Program-made: the position numbers and the translations under genes
Shown: one piece after another, positions 35,239 through 43,880 of the stretch
Layout: every line of letters starts with the position of its first letter
Position numbering within the stretch: position 1 is the first letter of the stretch
Assembly: GCF_025725685.1 (NCBI RefSeq)
Contig: NZ_CP107008.1
Span: 1,116,001 to 1,180,000 of the forward strand
Source: Halomonas sp. M4R1S46
GTDB taxonomy: Bacteria > Pseudomonadota > Gammaproteobacteria > Pseudomonadales > Halomonadaceae
Reading direction: 5' to 3'
DNA length: 64,000 nucleotides
Notes under the pieces: model-generated
Database searches by the model: none
Told to the model about the DNA's origin: nothing
Seen by the model: only the letters and a program-made list of their open reading frames with translations

Positions 35239-35314
35239 TCCCCGATAGCTCAGTTGGTAGAGCAAATGACTGTTAATCATTGGGTCGCAGGTTCGAGTCC
35301 TGCTCGGGGAGCCA
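35239..35314 (+). tRNA. tRNA-Asn (GTT), first copy
   Basis: A 76-base cloverleaf with CCA encoded; anticodon loop CTGTTAA with stem AATGA/TCATT. It is identical to the second copy and spaced 41 bases from it. Confidence 0.97.
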
Positions 35315-35355
35315 GCTTCGTCCCAGAGTATCGAGCACAGAGGTAACCAGGTCAT

Positions 35356-35431
35356 TCCCCGATAGCTCAGTTGGTAGAGCAAATGACTGTTAATCATTGG
35401 GTCGCAGGTTCGAGTCCTGCTCGGGGAGCCA
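35356..35431 (+). tRNA. tRNA-Asn (GTT), second copy
   Basis: Identical in sequence to the copy at 35239, with the same TCCCCGA/TCGGGGA acceptor stem. Confidence 0.97.
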
Positions 35432-35477
35432 CCTTTCCTGCCAGATGTTTCTTGCCCGTTCCGGGCCAGCACGCCAT

Positions 35478-35553
<76 letters not shown>

Positions 35554-35700
35554 GTGCCGCTGATGTGATGATTCCTTCACCGTCCTGATTCTTTCGTTCC
35601 TGCTGGCCCGTGTCGCCTCGGGTTGCCTGTGTGTCCGTGCATCGGTCTCGGTCCTGCCGCCTGTTGCGGTACTCTGGCGTGCTGCTGGTGCTCCGGAGAG

Positions 35701-35810
35701 CGGGGCCGGGCCGCCGGCGTGACAACGCCCCAACCACAACGCCGGGCCACTGGGGTCCGGCGTCATGGGGTGGCGAAGGGGAGGGGGCAGTCGTACTCGG
35801 CGAGGCGCAG
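35701..35810. repeat. 110-bp direct repeat, copy of the prc 3' end
   Basis: This stretch repeats 37891-38000 with four mismatches. It includes the last codons of prc on the minus strand (LRLAEYD) and the terminator region, but the stop codon base is changed here. It marks the outer end of a 2.1-kb segment between the tRNA-Asn genes and prc. The 147 bases between the last tRNA and this repeat hold nothing recognisable. Confidence 0.9.
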
Positions 35811-35974
35811 CGCAAGGACAAAGGTGTGACTATCTTCGGTCGCGTGAACGAGATGGACGTCGATGAGAAAGGCCTGACCGTACTGACCGGTCGTCGCTGG
35901 TCGAGACGCCTCGCGAGTGGTGCCGGGGGCAGCGCCTCGGGGGCAGGAGATGGCGAGCCGAGGTGGCAACCGGC

Positions 35975-36664
35975 TCATCCCCGGATCACCACCCTGGAGC
36001 CGATGTCGATCCAGCCCGTGATCTGGTCGATTTCCTCATTGGTCACGGCGATACAGCCTTGCGTCCAGTCTCGACGCTTATGGATCCACTCATCGGAACT
36101 GCCGAGGCCATGGAGACCAATATGGCCTCCCAGACGCGTGTTCGGGGGAGACATGCCATGCTCCGATCGATAGTAGCGGTAATACCGGTACTCGGCATCA
36201 CTCAGCAGCCCCGTCGCCCGTGCGTCCCAGGCGGTACTCGGCGTGGGGTAGTCGAACTCCATGAAGGTGCGGAACTTGCTGTGAGGATTGATGCGCTGGA
36301 TGGTGAACTGGCCGACGGGTGTCTGTCTGCTGCCCTGTACGCGAACCCGCCGATAGCCTTGTGAGCCGTAGGCCACGTACGGGATCGTCGTCAAGCGGCG
36401 TGCTCCCCGCAACAACACCAGCTGCCGACTGACCAGGTCGATATGCAGCCAGGCATCCTCAGGCCCCACCTGGTCGGGGATCACGAAAGCCTCGACGTTG
36501 TGCATCAATGACGCCCGCTGCGTGTCTTCCTCGTCTCCCGCGTGGGGAGAGGTACTGGCGGTTGCCAACGGAGTGACGGCCAGCAGGAGCCCCGAGAGGG
36601 TGATGGCCAGCCCCCAGCGCAGGCCCGGGGCATTCTTTCGTTGAGAGGTGTGTGTATTCAGCAC
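35975..36664 (-). CDS. L,D-transpeptidase family protein (YkuD domain)
   Basis: This is a likely periplasmic enzyme acting on peptidoglycan cross-links or murein-bound lipoprotein. The 229-residue frame has an N-terminal hydrophobic segment (WGLAITLSGLLLAVTPLATA) acting as signal or anchor. The YkuD domain has LHIDLVSRQLVLLRG, TPVGQFTIQRINPHS, and the catalytic site GGHIGLHGLGSSDEW followed by RDWTQGCIAVTNEEI (His, and Cys in GCIAV). I chose GTG 36664 because GGAG lies eight bases ahead; a longer open frame upstream looks non-coding. It sits in the segment bounded by the prc duplications. Confidence 0.83.
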   Translation of the reverse strand: MLNTHTSQRKNAPGLRWGLAITLSGLLLAVTPLATASTSPHAGDEEDTQRASLMHNVEAFVIPDQVGPEDAWLHIDLVSRQLVLLRGARRLTTIPYVAYGSQGYRRVRVQGSRQTPVGQFTIQRINPHSKFRTFMEFDYPTPSTAWDARATGLLSDAEYRYYRYYRSEHGMSPPNTRLGGHIGLHGLGSSDEWIHKRRDWTQGCIAVTNEEIDQITGWIDIGSRVVIRG

Positions 36665-36871
36665 GCTTGGCACTCCATGGTATCCCGGTTTTCTTGTTTC
36701 CGATCGGTCTCGAGTGTGTCGCGATGAGCCCCGAGGCGACGTCCTCTGCTGTGGAGGCATTCGAGGCGGTGGTAATGCATGTCTCATGCATGCTTCGTTG
36801 TCATCTAGCGCCAAAGGGCGGATCCGATACGCCATTCGGCTTAGCCGTCGCTCATAATGTTAATATTTGTA

Positions 36872-36900
36872 ACGTTAGGTTTCTTTTGTTACATGGTCAA
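36872..36900 (-). promoter_or_regulatory. Candidate promoter of the L,D-transpeptidase gene
   Basis: On the minus strand TTGACC (36895-36900) and TAACGT (36872-36877) are 17 bases apart inside an AT-rich island (about 36840-36920) that contrasts with its surroundings. The -10 match is partial. The untranslated leader would be about 200 bases. Confidence 0.4.
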
Positions 36901-36924
36901 GTGTCTCGTGATGTGGTGTTGCTC

Positions 36925-37684
36925 GCTTCGCGTGTTGTCCGCCCCGGGACATGTCGAAGAACCCTGCCCGGAGCAAGCGTCACAGCCACCCCATGCCACT
37001 AGCCGGTTTCAACCGAATGATGGCCGTGGCCCGGCATGCCGCGGAAGCGGGTCCGATCGGTGCCTGGACAGCACCCGCCAAGTCCCGGGGCGCGAGCCGC
37101 TCGTCGTTGGTGTCACCGGCTCGTGCATCGCGTCCCCCCGCCTGAAGCGCTACCCGGAGCGGACCATCCCGGCGAGGAGCCCCAGCTAGCAGTGAAGATC
37201 GGCTGGCCGTCGTCGATGGAGTCGGGCGGCAGGGCAAGGATGCGGTGGGAAGGCTGGGCCGGCGGCGGCTGGCCTTGAGGCAGACGAGCCAGGCCTTCTG
37301 GCGCGATCCCAGATGCCTGCTACGGCAGGCCGAGCCGGCCGGCGAGCCGCTGATTGGTCTCGAGGGGCCGACGCCTTATCAGCCCTCTGTCGGCGAGGCG
37401 GTCGGATATGAAGGTAGTGACGGACCAGTGGCTTGGAGGCGGGGCTTGCTCGGGAGGACCTCCCGTCGGGCGAGGATGCCCTCCCGGGCCTGAAGCAAGA
37501 GGAGACGGCTGGCAGTTAGTCGTCCGGTGCCGCGTGGCCGGCCGTCGTACTCGTGGCTCCCCGATGTCCCGCCGACGGTCTCATCGCCCCTGTCCCCCTC
37601 GAGCAGCGGGGAGCGGCGAACCTGCCACGACGCCGGCAACAGCGTCTATGCTGGCATGTCAGGTGGTTTCTATCAGGAGACGAC
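36925..37684. other. Stretch without a recognisable gene
   Basis: About 760 bases between the L,D-transpeptidase promoter region and the zinc-ribbon gene. Short frames on both strands have no family motifs or ribosome sites, and composition shifts along the stretch. Decayed genes are possible, but none can be named. Confidence 0.5.
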
Positions 37685-37912
37685 ATGTTCCACATCGAGC
37701 GGGTGGACGGCGTCATCGTCCTCACATGCCCGGTATGCCGGGAACAGGAGAAAGTGGCGGACGAGAGGCATCACCTCGAGGAATTTCGCGGCGGTGTGGG
37801 AATCAAGGCGGCACGCGGCCGGCGATACCACTGCACGATCTGCGACTTCCGCGGGCCGGCCGACTGCGAACGGTCGGCGATGAGCCGCGGCGGGGTCGGG
37901 CCGCCGGCGTGA
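37685..37912 (+). CDS. Zinc-ribbon miniprotein of unknown function
   Basis: A 75-residue frame begins at ATG 37685 with AGGAGA at 37675-37680, one of the best ribosome sites in this region. Two CxxC pairs, CPVC near residue 16 and CTIC near residue 50, suggest a small zinc ribbon, and the middle is charged (REQEKVADERHHLEEF). The last seven codons run into the 110-bp repeat, so the C-terminus may have been changed by the duplication. No function is proposed; small zinc ribbons often bind nucleic acid or partner proteins. Confidence 0.55.
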   Translation: MFHIERVDGVIVLTCPVCREQEKVADERHHLEEFRGGVGIKAARGRRYHCTICDFRGPADCERSAMSRGGVGPPA

Positions 37913-38000
37913 CAACGCCCCAAACACAACGCCGGGCCACTGGGGCCCGGCGTCATGGGGTGGCGAAGGGGAGGGGTCAGTCGTACTCGGCGAGGCGCAG
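37891..38000. repeat. 110-bp direct repeat, resident prc copy
   Basis: This is the native end of prc with its terminator; it matches 35701-35810 at 106 of 110 positions. Together the two bound the segment with the L,D-transpeptidase and zinc-ribbon genes. Confidence 0.9.
37930..37952 (-). terminator. Terminator of prc
   Basis: CGCCGGGCC (37930-37938) and its partner GCCCGGCG (37945-37952) form a GC-rich hairpin; on the minus strand TTGTGTTT follows. It lies 25 bases after the prc stop. Confidence 0.65.
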
Positions 38001-40076
38001 GCCGCTGTCGAGGCGGGCGAAGTCGAGCAGGATCTCGGCGGCCTCCACCACCTGGGCGCGGTCGACCGGCTCCGCTCGGGTCTCGGCGCCGGCCAAGGTG
38101 TCGGTCTCGCCACCGACCTCACCCTCGCCCTGGGGCGTGCCGCGGGCGTCGATCCACTCCTCGAGGGGTTCCAGGCCCAGCGCCTCGCGGCGTTGGTTCT
38201 CCAGCGCCAGCTGCTCGGCCTCCTGGGCCTCCACTTCCCGGCGGCGCTGCTCGCGGTTGAGACTGACACTGGTGTGCTGCTCGCGCAGGCGCTCGGCCAG
38301 CTTGGCCTGGCGCTCCAGGTAGTGGAAGTTGGGATGGTCGTCGGCCCGCCGGCGGTGACGCTCGCGCAGCGTCTCGAGGTAGCGCTGCGGCTCGCCGTAT
38401 TGGCGGTACTGGACCTGGCGCACGGTGTCCCAGGCCAGGGCGTTGTCGAGGCTGCTCTCGCCGATGAGCTCGGGGTCGATCAGGCTCGGGAACTGGATGT
38501 CCGGGGTCACGCCACGGTGCTGGGTGCTGTCGCCGGAGATGCGGTAGAACTTGGCGCGGGTCAGCTTGATCTGGCCATGGCTCAGCTCGTCGAGGGTCTG
38601 CACCGTGCCCTTGCCGAAGGTGTCGCTGCCCACTACCAGGCCGCGGCCGTAGTCCTGGACGGCGCCGGCGAAGATCTCCGAGGCCGAGGCCGAGAGCCGG
38701 TTGACCAGCACTACCAGGGGACCGTCATAGAGGGTGCCGCTGTCGGTGTCGCCATACAGGCTGATGCGTCCCCGGGCGTCGCGCACCTGGACGGTGGGGC
38801 CGCGGTCGATGAACAGGCCGATCAGCGAGTTGGCTTCCTGCAGGGCGCCGCCGCCGTTGTCGCGCAGGTCGAGCACGATGCCCTCGACCCCCTCGGCCTT
38901 GAGGCGCTCGATCTCCTTGGCCACGTCCCGGGTGGTGCTGCGGTAGTCCTCCTCGCCGGCCTGCCAGGCATCGAAGTCGACGTAGAAGGTCGGCACCTCG
39001 ATCATGCCCAGCCGGTGTACCTCGCCGTTGCGTTCCACCTCGATGACCTCGCTCCGGGCGGCCTGGTCCTCGAGGTTGACGGTGTCGCGGGTGATCTCGA
39101 CCACCTTGGAGCGGGTCATGTCCACGGCCTGGGCGGGCACCACGTCGAGGCGCACCACCGAGCCCTTGGGGCCACGGATCATGTCGACCACGTCGTCCAG
39201 GCGCATGCCCACCACGTTGACGATCTCCTCGCCCTCCTGGCCGACGCCGACGATGCGGTCGGCGGGCTGGAGCACCCCGGCGCGCTCCGCCGGGCCGCCG
39301 GGCACCAGGCTGGCCACCTTGACGTACTCGCCGTCGGCCTGGAGCAGGGCGCCGATGCCTTCCAGGGACAGCCGCATCTGGATGTCGAAGGACTCGCTCT
39401 GGCGCGGCGACAGGTACTCGCTGTGGGGATCGATGCTGCCGGTGACCGCGGCCATGAAGAGCCCGAAGACGTCCTCCTCGTTGGTCTGCCGCAGGCGGGT
39501 CAGTTGGCCCTCGTAACGCTGGCGCAGGGTGTCTTCCACCTGCTCGGGGGACTGGTCGCTGATCGACAGGGTCAGGGCGGCGTTCTGGAGGCGCTTGGTC
39601 CACAGCGCGTCGAGGGCCGCCTCATTGCCGAGCCAGGGCGTGTCCTCGCGGTCCAGGAGCATGCGCTGGTCGCCGTCGAAACCGAAGTCCAGGCCCTCGT
39701 CGAGGCGCGCCAGCAGCCAGGTCAGGCGGGCCTCGGCGCGTTCGTGATAGCGGCGGTAGAGGGCGAAGGGCCGCGACAGGTCACCGTCCAGGACGGCGTC
39801 GTCCAGGGTGGTGGCCAGGTCGTCGAAGGCCTCGACGTCGCGGCGCAGCAGGTAGGCGCGCTGGCCGTCGAGGATGTCCAGGTAGCGATCGAAGGCCTGG
39901 CGCGACCACTCGTCGTCGAGGCTGACATCCGCATAGTGGCCGTAGCGGAGGGATTCGGCCACTTCCACGGCCGCCTGGCGTTGGGCATCGCTGGGGACGA
40001 GCTCCGCCAGGGCGGGACCGGCGACCACCAGCAGGGCCAGGGCCGCCGCGCGCCCCAGGGTGACAAACAGGCTCAT
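37977..40076 (-). CDS. prc: Carboxy-terminal (tail-specific) protease Prc
   Basis: Prc is a periplasmic serine protease (peptidase S41) that trims penicillin-binding protein 3 and degrades murein hydrolases such as MepS in enterobacteria. The 699 residues have a signal peptide (1-24, ending GPALA), a helical N-terminal domain, and a PDZ domain around 235-330 (LEGIGALLQADGEYVKV, PADRIVGVGQEG). The protease core has LDLRDNGGGALQEA, catalytic Ser in NRLSASASEIFAGA and Lys in GSDTFGKGTVQT. Its last codons are duplicated at 35781. It is divergent from apeB. Confidence 0.94.
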   Translation of the reverse strand: MSLFVTLGRAAALALLVVAGPALAELVPSDAQRQAAVEVAESLRYGHYADVSLDDEWSRQAFDRYLDILDGQRAYLLRRDVEAFDDLATTLDDAVLDGDLSRPFALYRRYHERAEARLTWLLARLDEGLDFGFDGDQRMLLDREDTPWLGNEAALDALWTKRLQNAALTLSISDQSPEQVEDTLRQRYEGQLTRLRQTNEEDVFGLFMAAVTGSIDPHSEYLSPRQSESFDIQMRLSLEGIGALLQADGEYVKVASLVPGGPAERAGVLQPADRIVGVGQEGEEIVNVVGMRLDDVVDMIRGPKGSVVRLDVVPAQAVDMTRSKVVEITRDTVNLEDQAARSEVIEVERNGEVHRLGMIEVPTFYVDFDAWQAGEEDYRSTTRDVAKEIERLKAEGVEGIVLDLRDNGGGALQEANSLIGLFIDRGPTVQVRDARGRISLYGDTDSGTLYDGPLVVLVNRLSASASEIFAGAVQDYGRGLVVGSDTFGKGTVQTLDELSHGQIKLTRAKFYRISGDSTQHRGVTPDIQFPSLIDPELIGESSLDNALAWDTVRQVQYRQYGEPQRYLETLRERHRRRADDHPNFHYLERQAKLAERLREQHTSVSLNREQRRREVEAQEAEQLALENQRREALGLEPLEEWIDARGTPQGEGEVGGETDTLAGAETRAEPVDRAQVVEAAEILLDFARLDSGLRLAEYD

Positions 40077-40217
40077 CGATGAAGCACTCCCGGATTCATG
40101 TACACTCTCCAGTCCAGACTGCGATTCGGCTCGCGAGTTGCATGGACCGAGCGGCCATTGTAGCAGCTCGGTCGAGATCCCATGACCCCCGAACGTCCCG
40201 CGATACAGAGGAATCCC

Positions 40218-41516
40218 ATGCCCCAGGAAGCCCGACTCGAGCGGCTGCTCGATTTCCTGCGCCGCTCACCCACTCCCTGGCACGCCACTGCCAACATGGC
40301 CGAGCGTCTCGAGGAGGCCGGCTATCGGCGCCTCGAGGAGACCGAGGCCTGGCGCCTCTCGCCGGGCGACAAGGTCTACGTGACCCGCAACGACTCCTCG
40401 ATCATCGCCCTGCAGCTGCCCACCTCGCCCCTGGTGGCCCTGCGCATGATCGGTGCCCACACCGACAGCCCGGGCCTGCGCCTCAAGCCCAATGCCGCCC
40501 AGACCGCCGCCGGCTGGCTGCAGCTCGGCGTCGAGGTCTACGGCGCCGCCCTGCTGGCGCCCTGGTTCGATCGCGACCTGGGACTGGCGGGACGTCTCCA
40601 TGTGCGTCATCGCGATGGCCGCCTGGAAGGCTTCCTGCTGGATGTCGACCGTCCGGTGGCGATCATCCCCAGCCTGGCGATCCACCTCGACCGCGAGGCC
40701 AACGACGGCCGCGCCATGAACGCCCAGACCGAGATGCTGCCCGTGCTGCTGCAGGGCGGCGGGCACGCCGACTTCGAGCGGCTGCTGCGCGACTGGCTGG
40801 CCGAGCAGCACGGTGTCGAGGGGCACGAGGTGCTCGACTTCGAGCTGGCCCTCTACGACATGCAGCCGCCGGCCCGGGTGGGCGTCGAGGGCGAGCTGAT
40901 CGCCGGCGCCCGGCTCGACAACCTGCTGTCCTGCTTTATCGGCCTCGAAGCCCTCCTGGCGTCCGATGGGACGCAAGGCGCGCTGCTGGTGGCCAACGAT
41001 CACGAGGAGGTCGGCAGCGCCAGTGCCTGCGGCGCCCAGGGCCCCTTCCTGGGTGACGTGCTGCGGCGGGTGAACGCCCAACTGGGGGAGGGCGACGAGG
41101 AGGGCCTGATCCGCCTGATCCAGGCCTCGAGGATGATCTCCTGCGACAACGCCCATGCCCAGCATCCCAACTTCCGGGACAAGCACGACGCCGCCCACGG
41201 GCCGGCGCTCAACGCCGGGCCGGTGATCAAGGTCAACGCCAGCCAGCGCTATGCCACCAACAGTGCCACCGCGGCGCTGTTCCGGGAGCTGTGTCGCGAG
41301 GCCGAGGTGCCGGTGCAGACCTTCGTCACCCGGGCCGACATGGGCTGCGGCAGTACCATCGGGCCGATCACCGCCACCGAACTCGGGGTGCCGACCCTCG
41401 ATGTGGGGGTGCCTCAGTGGGCCATGCACTCGATCCGCGAGACGGCGGGCAGCCGGGACGTGGCCCACCTGACCCGGGTGCTCACCGCCTTCTTCGACCG
41501 CGCCGAGCTGCCCTGA
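40218..41516 (+). CDS. apeB: M18 family aminopeptidase
   Basis: This is a metal-dependent cytoplasmic aminopeptidase of 432 residues, related to aspartyl aminopeptidases. Metal and catalytic residues are visible in MIGAHTDSPGLRLKP near residue 80, ARLDNLLSCFIGLEAL, ANDHEEVGSASACGAQGP and the C-terminal DVGVPQWAMHSIRETAG. AGAGGAATCCC places the start at ATG 40218. The gene is divergent from prc and is followed by seven-base repeats. Confidence 0.93.
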   Translation: MPQEARLERLLDFLRRSPTPWHATANMAERLEEAGYRRLEETEAWRLSPGDKVYVTRNDSSIIALQLPTSPLVALRMIGAHTDSPGLRLKPNAAQTAAGWLQLGVEVYGAALLAPWFDRDLGLAGRLHVRHRDGRLEGFLLDVDRPVAIIPSLAIHLDREANDGRAMNAQTEMLPVLLQGGGHADFERLLRDWLAEQHGVEGHEVLDFELALYDMQPPARVGVEGELIAGARLDNLLSCFIGLEALLASDGTQGALLVANDHEEVGSASACGAQGPFLGDVLRRVNAQLGEGDEEGLIRLIQASRMISCDNAHAQHPNFRDKHDAAHGPALNAGPVIKVNASQRYATNSATAALFRELCREAEVPVQTFVTRADMGCGSTIGPITATELGVPTLDVGVPQWAMHSIRETAGSRDVAHLTRVLTAFFDRAELP

Positions 41517-41650
41517 CGCTGGGCTTTGAGGTGCGAGGCGAAAGGCGCGAGGAGTAAGGGGTGAGGGGTAAAAGCGCGAGGAGGATGGTGCAGGATGCGA
41601 ATGAGGTGAGATAGGGGGGTGTGAGGCGTTGGGTGTGAGTCATCATGCTG
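41517..41650. repeat. Degenerate G-rich heptads after apeB
   Basis: Loose seven-base units such as AGTAAGG GGTGAGG GGTAAAA and repeated GCGAGG/TGAGG motifs fill this gap, leading into the exact GACCCTC array. Confidence 0.5.
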
Positions 41651-41653
41651 CCC

Positions 41654-41751
41654 GACCCTCGACCCTCGACCCTCGACCCTCGACCCTCGACCCTCGACCC
41701 TCGACCCTCGACCCTCGACCCTCGACCCTCGACCCTCGACCCTCGACCCTC
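41654..41751. repeat. Heptanucleotide array GACCCTC x14
   Basis: Fourteen exact GACCCTC units in 98 bases. The run is between apeB and the tRNA-Met terminator. Such an array can change length by slippage. Confidence 0.97.
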
Positions 41752-41760
41752 GGAATCAAG

Positions 41761-41791
41761 AAAGCCCGCCTGGCGAACCGGGCGGGCTTTT
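41761..41791. terminator. Bidirectional terminator between apeB and tRNA-Met
   Basis: AAAGCCCGCC (41761-41770) pairs with GGCGGGCTTT (41781-41790) across a 10-base loop, with T or A runs on both sides, so it can serve apeB on the plus strand and tRNA-Met on the minus strand. Confidence 0.85.
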
Positions 41792-41798
41792 CGGTATC

Positions 41799-41875
41799 TG
41801 GTGGCTACGCCCTGATTCGAACAGGGGACCCCATCATTATGAGTGATGTGCTCTAACCAGCTGAGCTACGTAGCC
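41799..41875 (-). tRNA. tRNA-Met (CAT), elongator type, second copy
   Basis: All 77 bases equal the tRNA-Met at 35030 but on the other strand. It follows ychF, as in pseudomonads. Confidence 0.97.
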
Positions 41876-41930
41876 GTGCAACGGGGGCGAATACTACCCG
41901 GGCGACCCCGTTGCGTCAAGCGTCGCGTCC

Positions 41931-43022
41931 TTAGACGTTAAAGCGGAAGTGGATGACGTCGCCATCCTGGACGACGTAGTCCTTGCCTTCCAGGCGCCAC
42001 TTGCCGGCATCCTTGGCACCCTGCTCGCCGCCCAGCGCCACGAAATCGTCGTAGGCCACGACCTCGGCGCGGATGAAGCCCTTCTGGAAGTCGGTATGGA
42101 TCACCCCGGCGGCCTCCGGCGCGGTGGCGCCGACCCTGACGGTCCAGGCGCGGACCTCCTTCACCCCGGCGGTGAAGTAGGTCTGCAGGCCGAGCAGGGC
42201 ATAGCCGGCGCGGATCACCCGGTCCAGCCCCGGCTCCGCCATGCCCATCTCGTCGAGGAACATGGCGCGTTCCTCGTCGTCGAGTTCGGCAATCTCGGCC
42301 TCGATCTGGTTGCACACCGGCACCACCACGGCCTCCTCGGCGGCGGCGATCTCCCTGACCACCTCGAGGTAGGGATTGTTCTCGAAGCCGTCCTCGTTGA
42401 CGTTGGCGATGTACATGGTCGGCTTGAGGGTCAGGAAGCCGAAGCTCTTGAGCTGGCGCTTCTCGTCGTCGTCGAGGCCGAAGCTTCTCAGCGGCTGGCC
42501 CTCGGCCAGGTGGGGCTGGATGCGGTCGAGGATCGCCTTGGTGGCGATGGCCTCCTTGTCGCCGCCCTTGACCACCCGGGTCAGGCGCTGGATGGCGCGA
42601 TCGACGGTATCGAGGTCGGCCAGCGCCAGTTCGAGGTTGATGGTCTCGATGTCGGTGCGCGGATCGATCTCGTTGGCCACGTGGATGACGTTGTCGTTGT
42701 CGAAGCAGCGCACCACGTGGGCGATGGCCTGGGTCTCGCGGATGTTGGCCAGGAACTGGTTGCCGAGTCCCTCGCCCTTGGAGGCGCCGGCCACCAGGCC
42801 GGCGATGTCGACGAACTCCATGGTGGTGGGCAGCACCTTCTGCGGCTTGACGATCTCGGCCAGCCGGTCGAGGCGCGGGTCCGGCATCGGCACGATGCCG
42901 ACGTTGGGCTCGATGGTGCAGAAGGGGAAGTTCTCGGCGTCGATGCCCGACTTGGTCAGGGCATTGAAGAGGGTGGACTTGCCGACGTTGGGCAGGCCGA
43001 CGATACCGCAGTTGAAACCCAT
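41931..43022 (-). CDS. ychF: Redox-regulated ATPase YchF
   Basis: YchF (OLA1) is a universally conserved Obg-like P-loop ATPase associated with ribosomes and stress responses. The 363-residue protein has the P-loop GLPNVGKSTLFNAL, the switch DIAGLVAGASKGEGLGN, and the altered base motif NVNEDG in place of NKxD, which explains ATP preference. A coiled-coil stretch follows, and the TGS domain ends the protein (RAWTVRVGATAPEAAGVIHTDF to GDVIHFRFNV). It is downstream of pth in the same direction. Confidence 0.96.
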   Translation of the reverse strand: MGFNCGIVGLPNVGKSTLFNALTKSGIDAENFPFCTIEPNVGIVPMPDPRLDRLAEIVKPQKVLPTTMEFVDIAGLVAGASKGEGLGNQFLANIRETQAIAHVVRCFDNDNVIHVANEIDPRTDIETINLELALADLDTVDRAIQRLTRVVKGGDKEAIATKAILDRIQPHLAEGQPLRSFGLDDDEKRQLKSFGFLTLKPTMYIANVNEDGFENNPYLEVVREIAAAEEAVVVPVCNQIEAEIAELDDEERAMFLDEMGMAEPGLDRVIRAGYALLGLQTYFTAGVKEVRAWTVRVGATAPEAAGVIHTDFQKGFIRAEVVAYDDFVALGGEQGAKDAGKWRLEGKDYVVQDGDVIHFRFNV

Positions 43023-43167
43023 GGGATCTTCCTGGAAAGAGAGTTCGATGGTGGCGATTGGCCGGTATTCTACTCGACCGAGCCGTCAGCCTTAAGCGGT
43101 AAGCCGTAAGAAAGCCCGTCCCGGCCAGTAAGGGGTGACGTACCGCTTATGGCTGCACGCTTACCGC

Positions 43168-43196
43168 CAGCTTTTCCGCCTCAGGCGGAAAAGCTG
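43168..43196 (-). terminator. Perfect hairpin with the pth stop codon as its loop
   Basis: CAGCTTTTCCGCC (43168-43180) and GGCGGAAAAGCTG (43184-43196) are exact complements around TCA, which on the minus strand is the TGA stop of pth. No T-run follows. It may protect or end the pth transcript. Confidence 0.65.
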
Positions 43197-43765
43197 TGCA
43201 GCCGCTGCATGGCGCGCGGCCAGTCGCCGGCGATGGCCAGGGGCAGGGTGGCCAGGCACTCGTCGATGGCGGCGTCGATGGCGGCGCGCTCGGCCTTGCC
43301 CGGGCGGCCCAGTACATAGTTGGTCACCTGGCGGGCCTCGCCGGGGTGGCCGATGCCGATGCGCAGGCGGTGAAAGGACTTGTCGTTGCCCAGCGCGCGA
43401 ATGATGTCGCGCAGGCCGTTGTGTCCGCCATGCCCGCCGCCCTGCTTGTAGCGGGCCGTGCCGGGGGGCATGTCCAGCTCGTCGTGGGCCACCAGCAACT
43501 CGTCGGGAGCGAGCTTGTAGAACTGCACCAGCGCGGCCACGGCGCCGCCGCTGCGGTTCATGAAGGTGGTGGGTTCGAGCAGGTGCAGGTCCCTGTCGGC
43601 GACACGGACGCGGGCATGGCGTCCCAGGAACTTCCTGTCCGGGCGCAACTCGCCGCCGGCGTCCCGGGCCAGGGCGTGGAGCAGCCAGGCGCCGGCGTTG
43701 TGGCGGGTGGCGTCGTACTCGGCGCCGGGGTTGCCCAGGCCGATGATCGCTTTCAACTGGCTCAT
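43181..43765 (-). CDS. pth: Peptidyl-tRNA hydrolase
   Basis: Pth frees tRNA from peptidyl-tRNAs that fall off the ribosome. The 194-residue protein has IIGLGNPGAEYDATRHNAGAW with the catalytic His, EPTTFMNRSGGAV, VAHDELDMPPGTARYK and GGGHGGHNGLRDI, all active-site stretches. ATG 43765 has GAGGACA just upstream; a longer frame overlaps the rplY terminator and is rejected. The gene lies between rplY and ychF. Confidence 0.96.
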   Translation of the reverse strand: MSQLKAIIGLGNPGAEYDATRHNAGAWLLHALARDAGGELRPDRKFLGRHARVRVADRDLHLLEPTTFMNRSGGAVAALVQFYKLAPDELLVAHDELDMPPGTARYKQGGGHGGHNGLRDIIRALGNDKSFHRLRIGIGHPGEARQVTNYVLGRPGKAERAAIDAAIDECLATLPLAIAGDWPRAMQRLHSFSA

Positions 43766-43794
43766 GCCGGTGTCCTCGCGTGCGGCGTGATGGC

Positions 43795-43824
43795 CAAAAA
43801 AAATCAAGCGCCGAGGCGCTTGAT
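43795..43824 (-). terminator. Intrinsic terminator of rplY
   Basis: ATCAAGCGCC and GGCGCTTGAT (43803-43812 and 43815-43824) form a tight stem followed on the minus strand by eight Ts. It is a textbook terminator, though pth begins 30 bases later. Confidence 0.9.
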
Positions 43825-43836
43825 CCGTGGAGACGG

Positions 43837-43868
43837 GGCGGGCATGCCGAGGGATCGGCATGCCCGCC
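43837..43868 (-). terminator. Second hairpin after rplY
   Basis: GGCGGGCATGCCGA (43837-43850) and TCGGCATGCCCGCC (43855-43868) make an exact 14-bp stem with a 4-base loop, right after the rplY stop and before the main terminator. It may guard the mRNA end. Confidence 0.65.
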
Positions 43869-43880
43869 GGCAACGGCCGA

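Noticed and set aside
36950..37240. Short frames that might be a decayed gene after the AT-rich island
   Set aside because: No recognisable motif or ribosome site on either strand, so not called as a gene or pseudogene.
41654..41751. GACCCTC array considered as a CRISPR-like or origin repeat
   Set aside because: Units are directly adjacent with no spacers, and there are no cas genes or DnaA boxes nearby.
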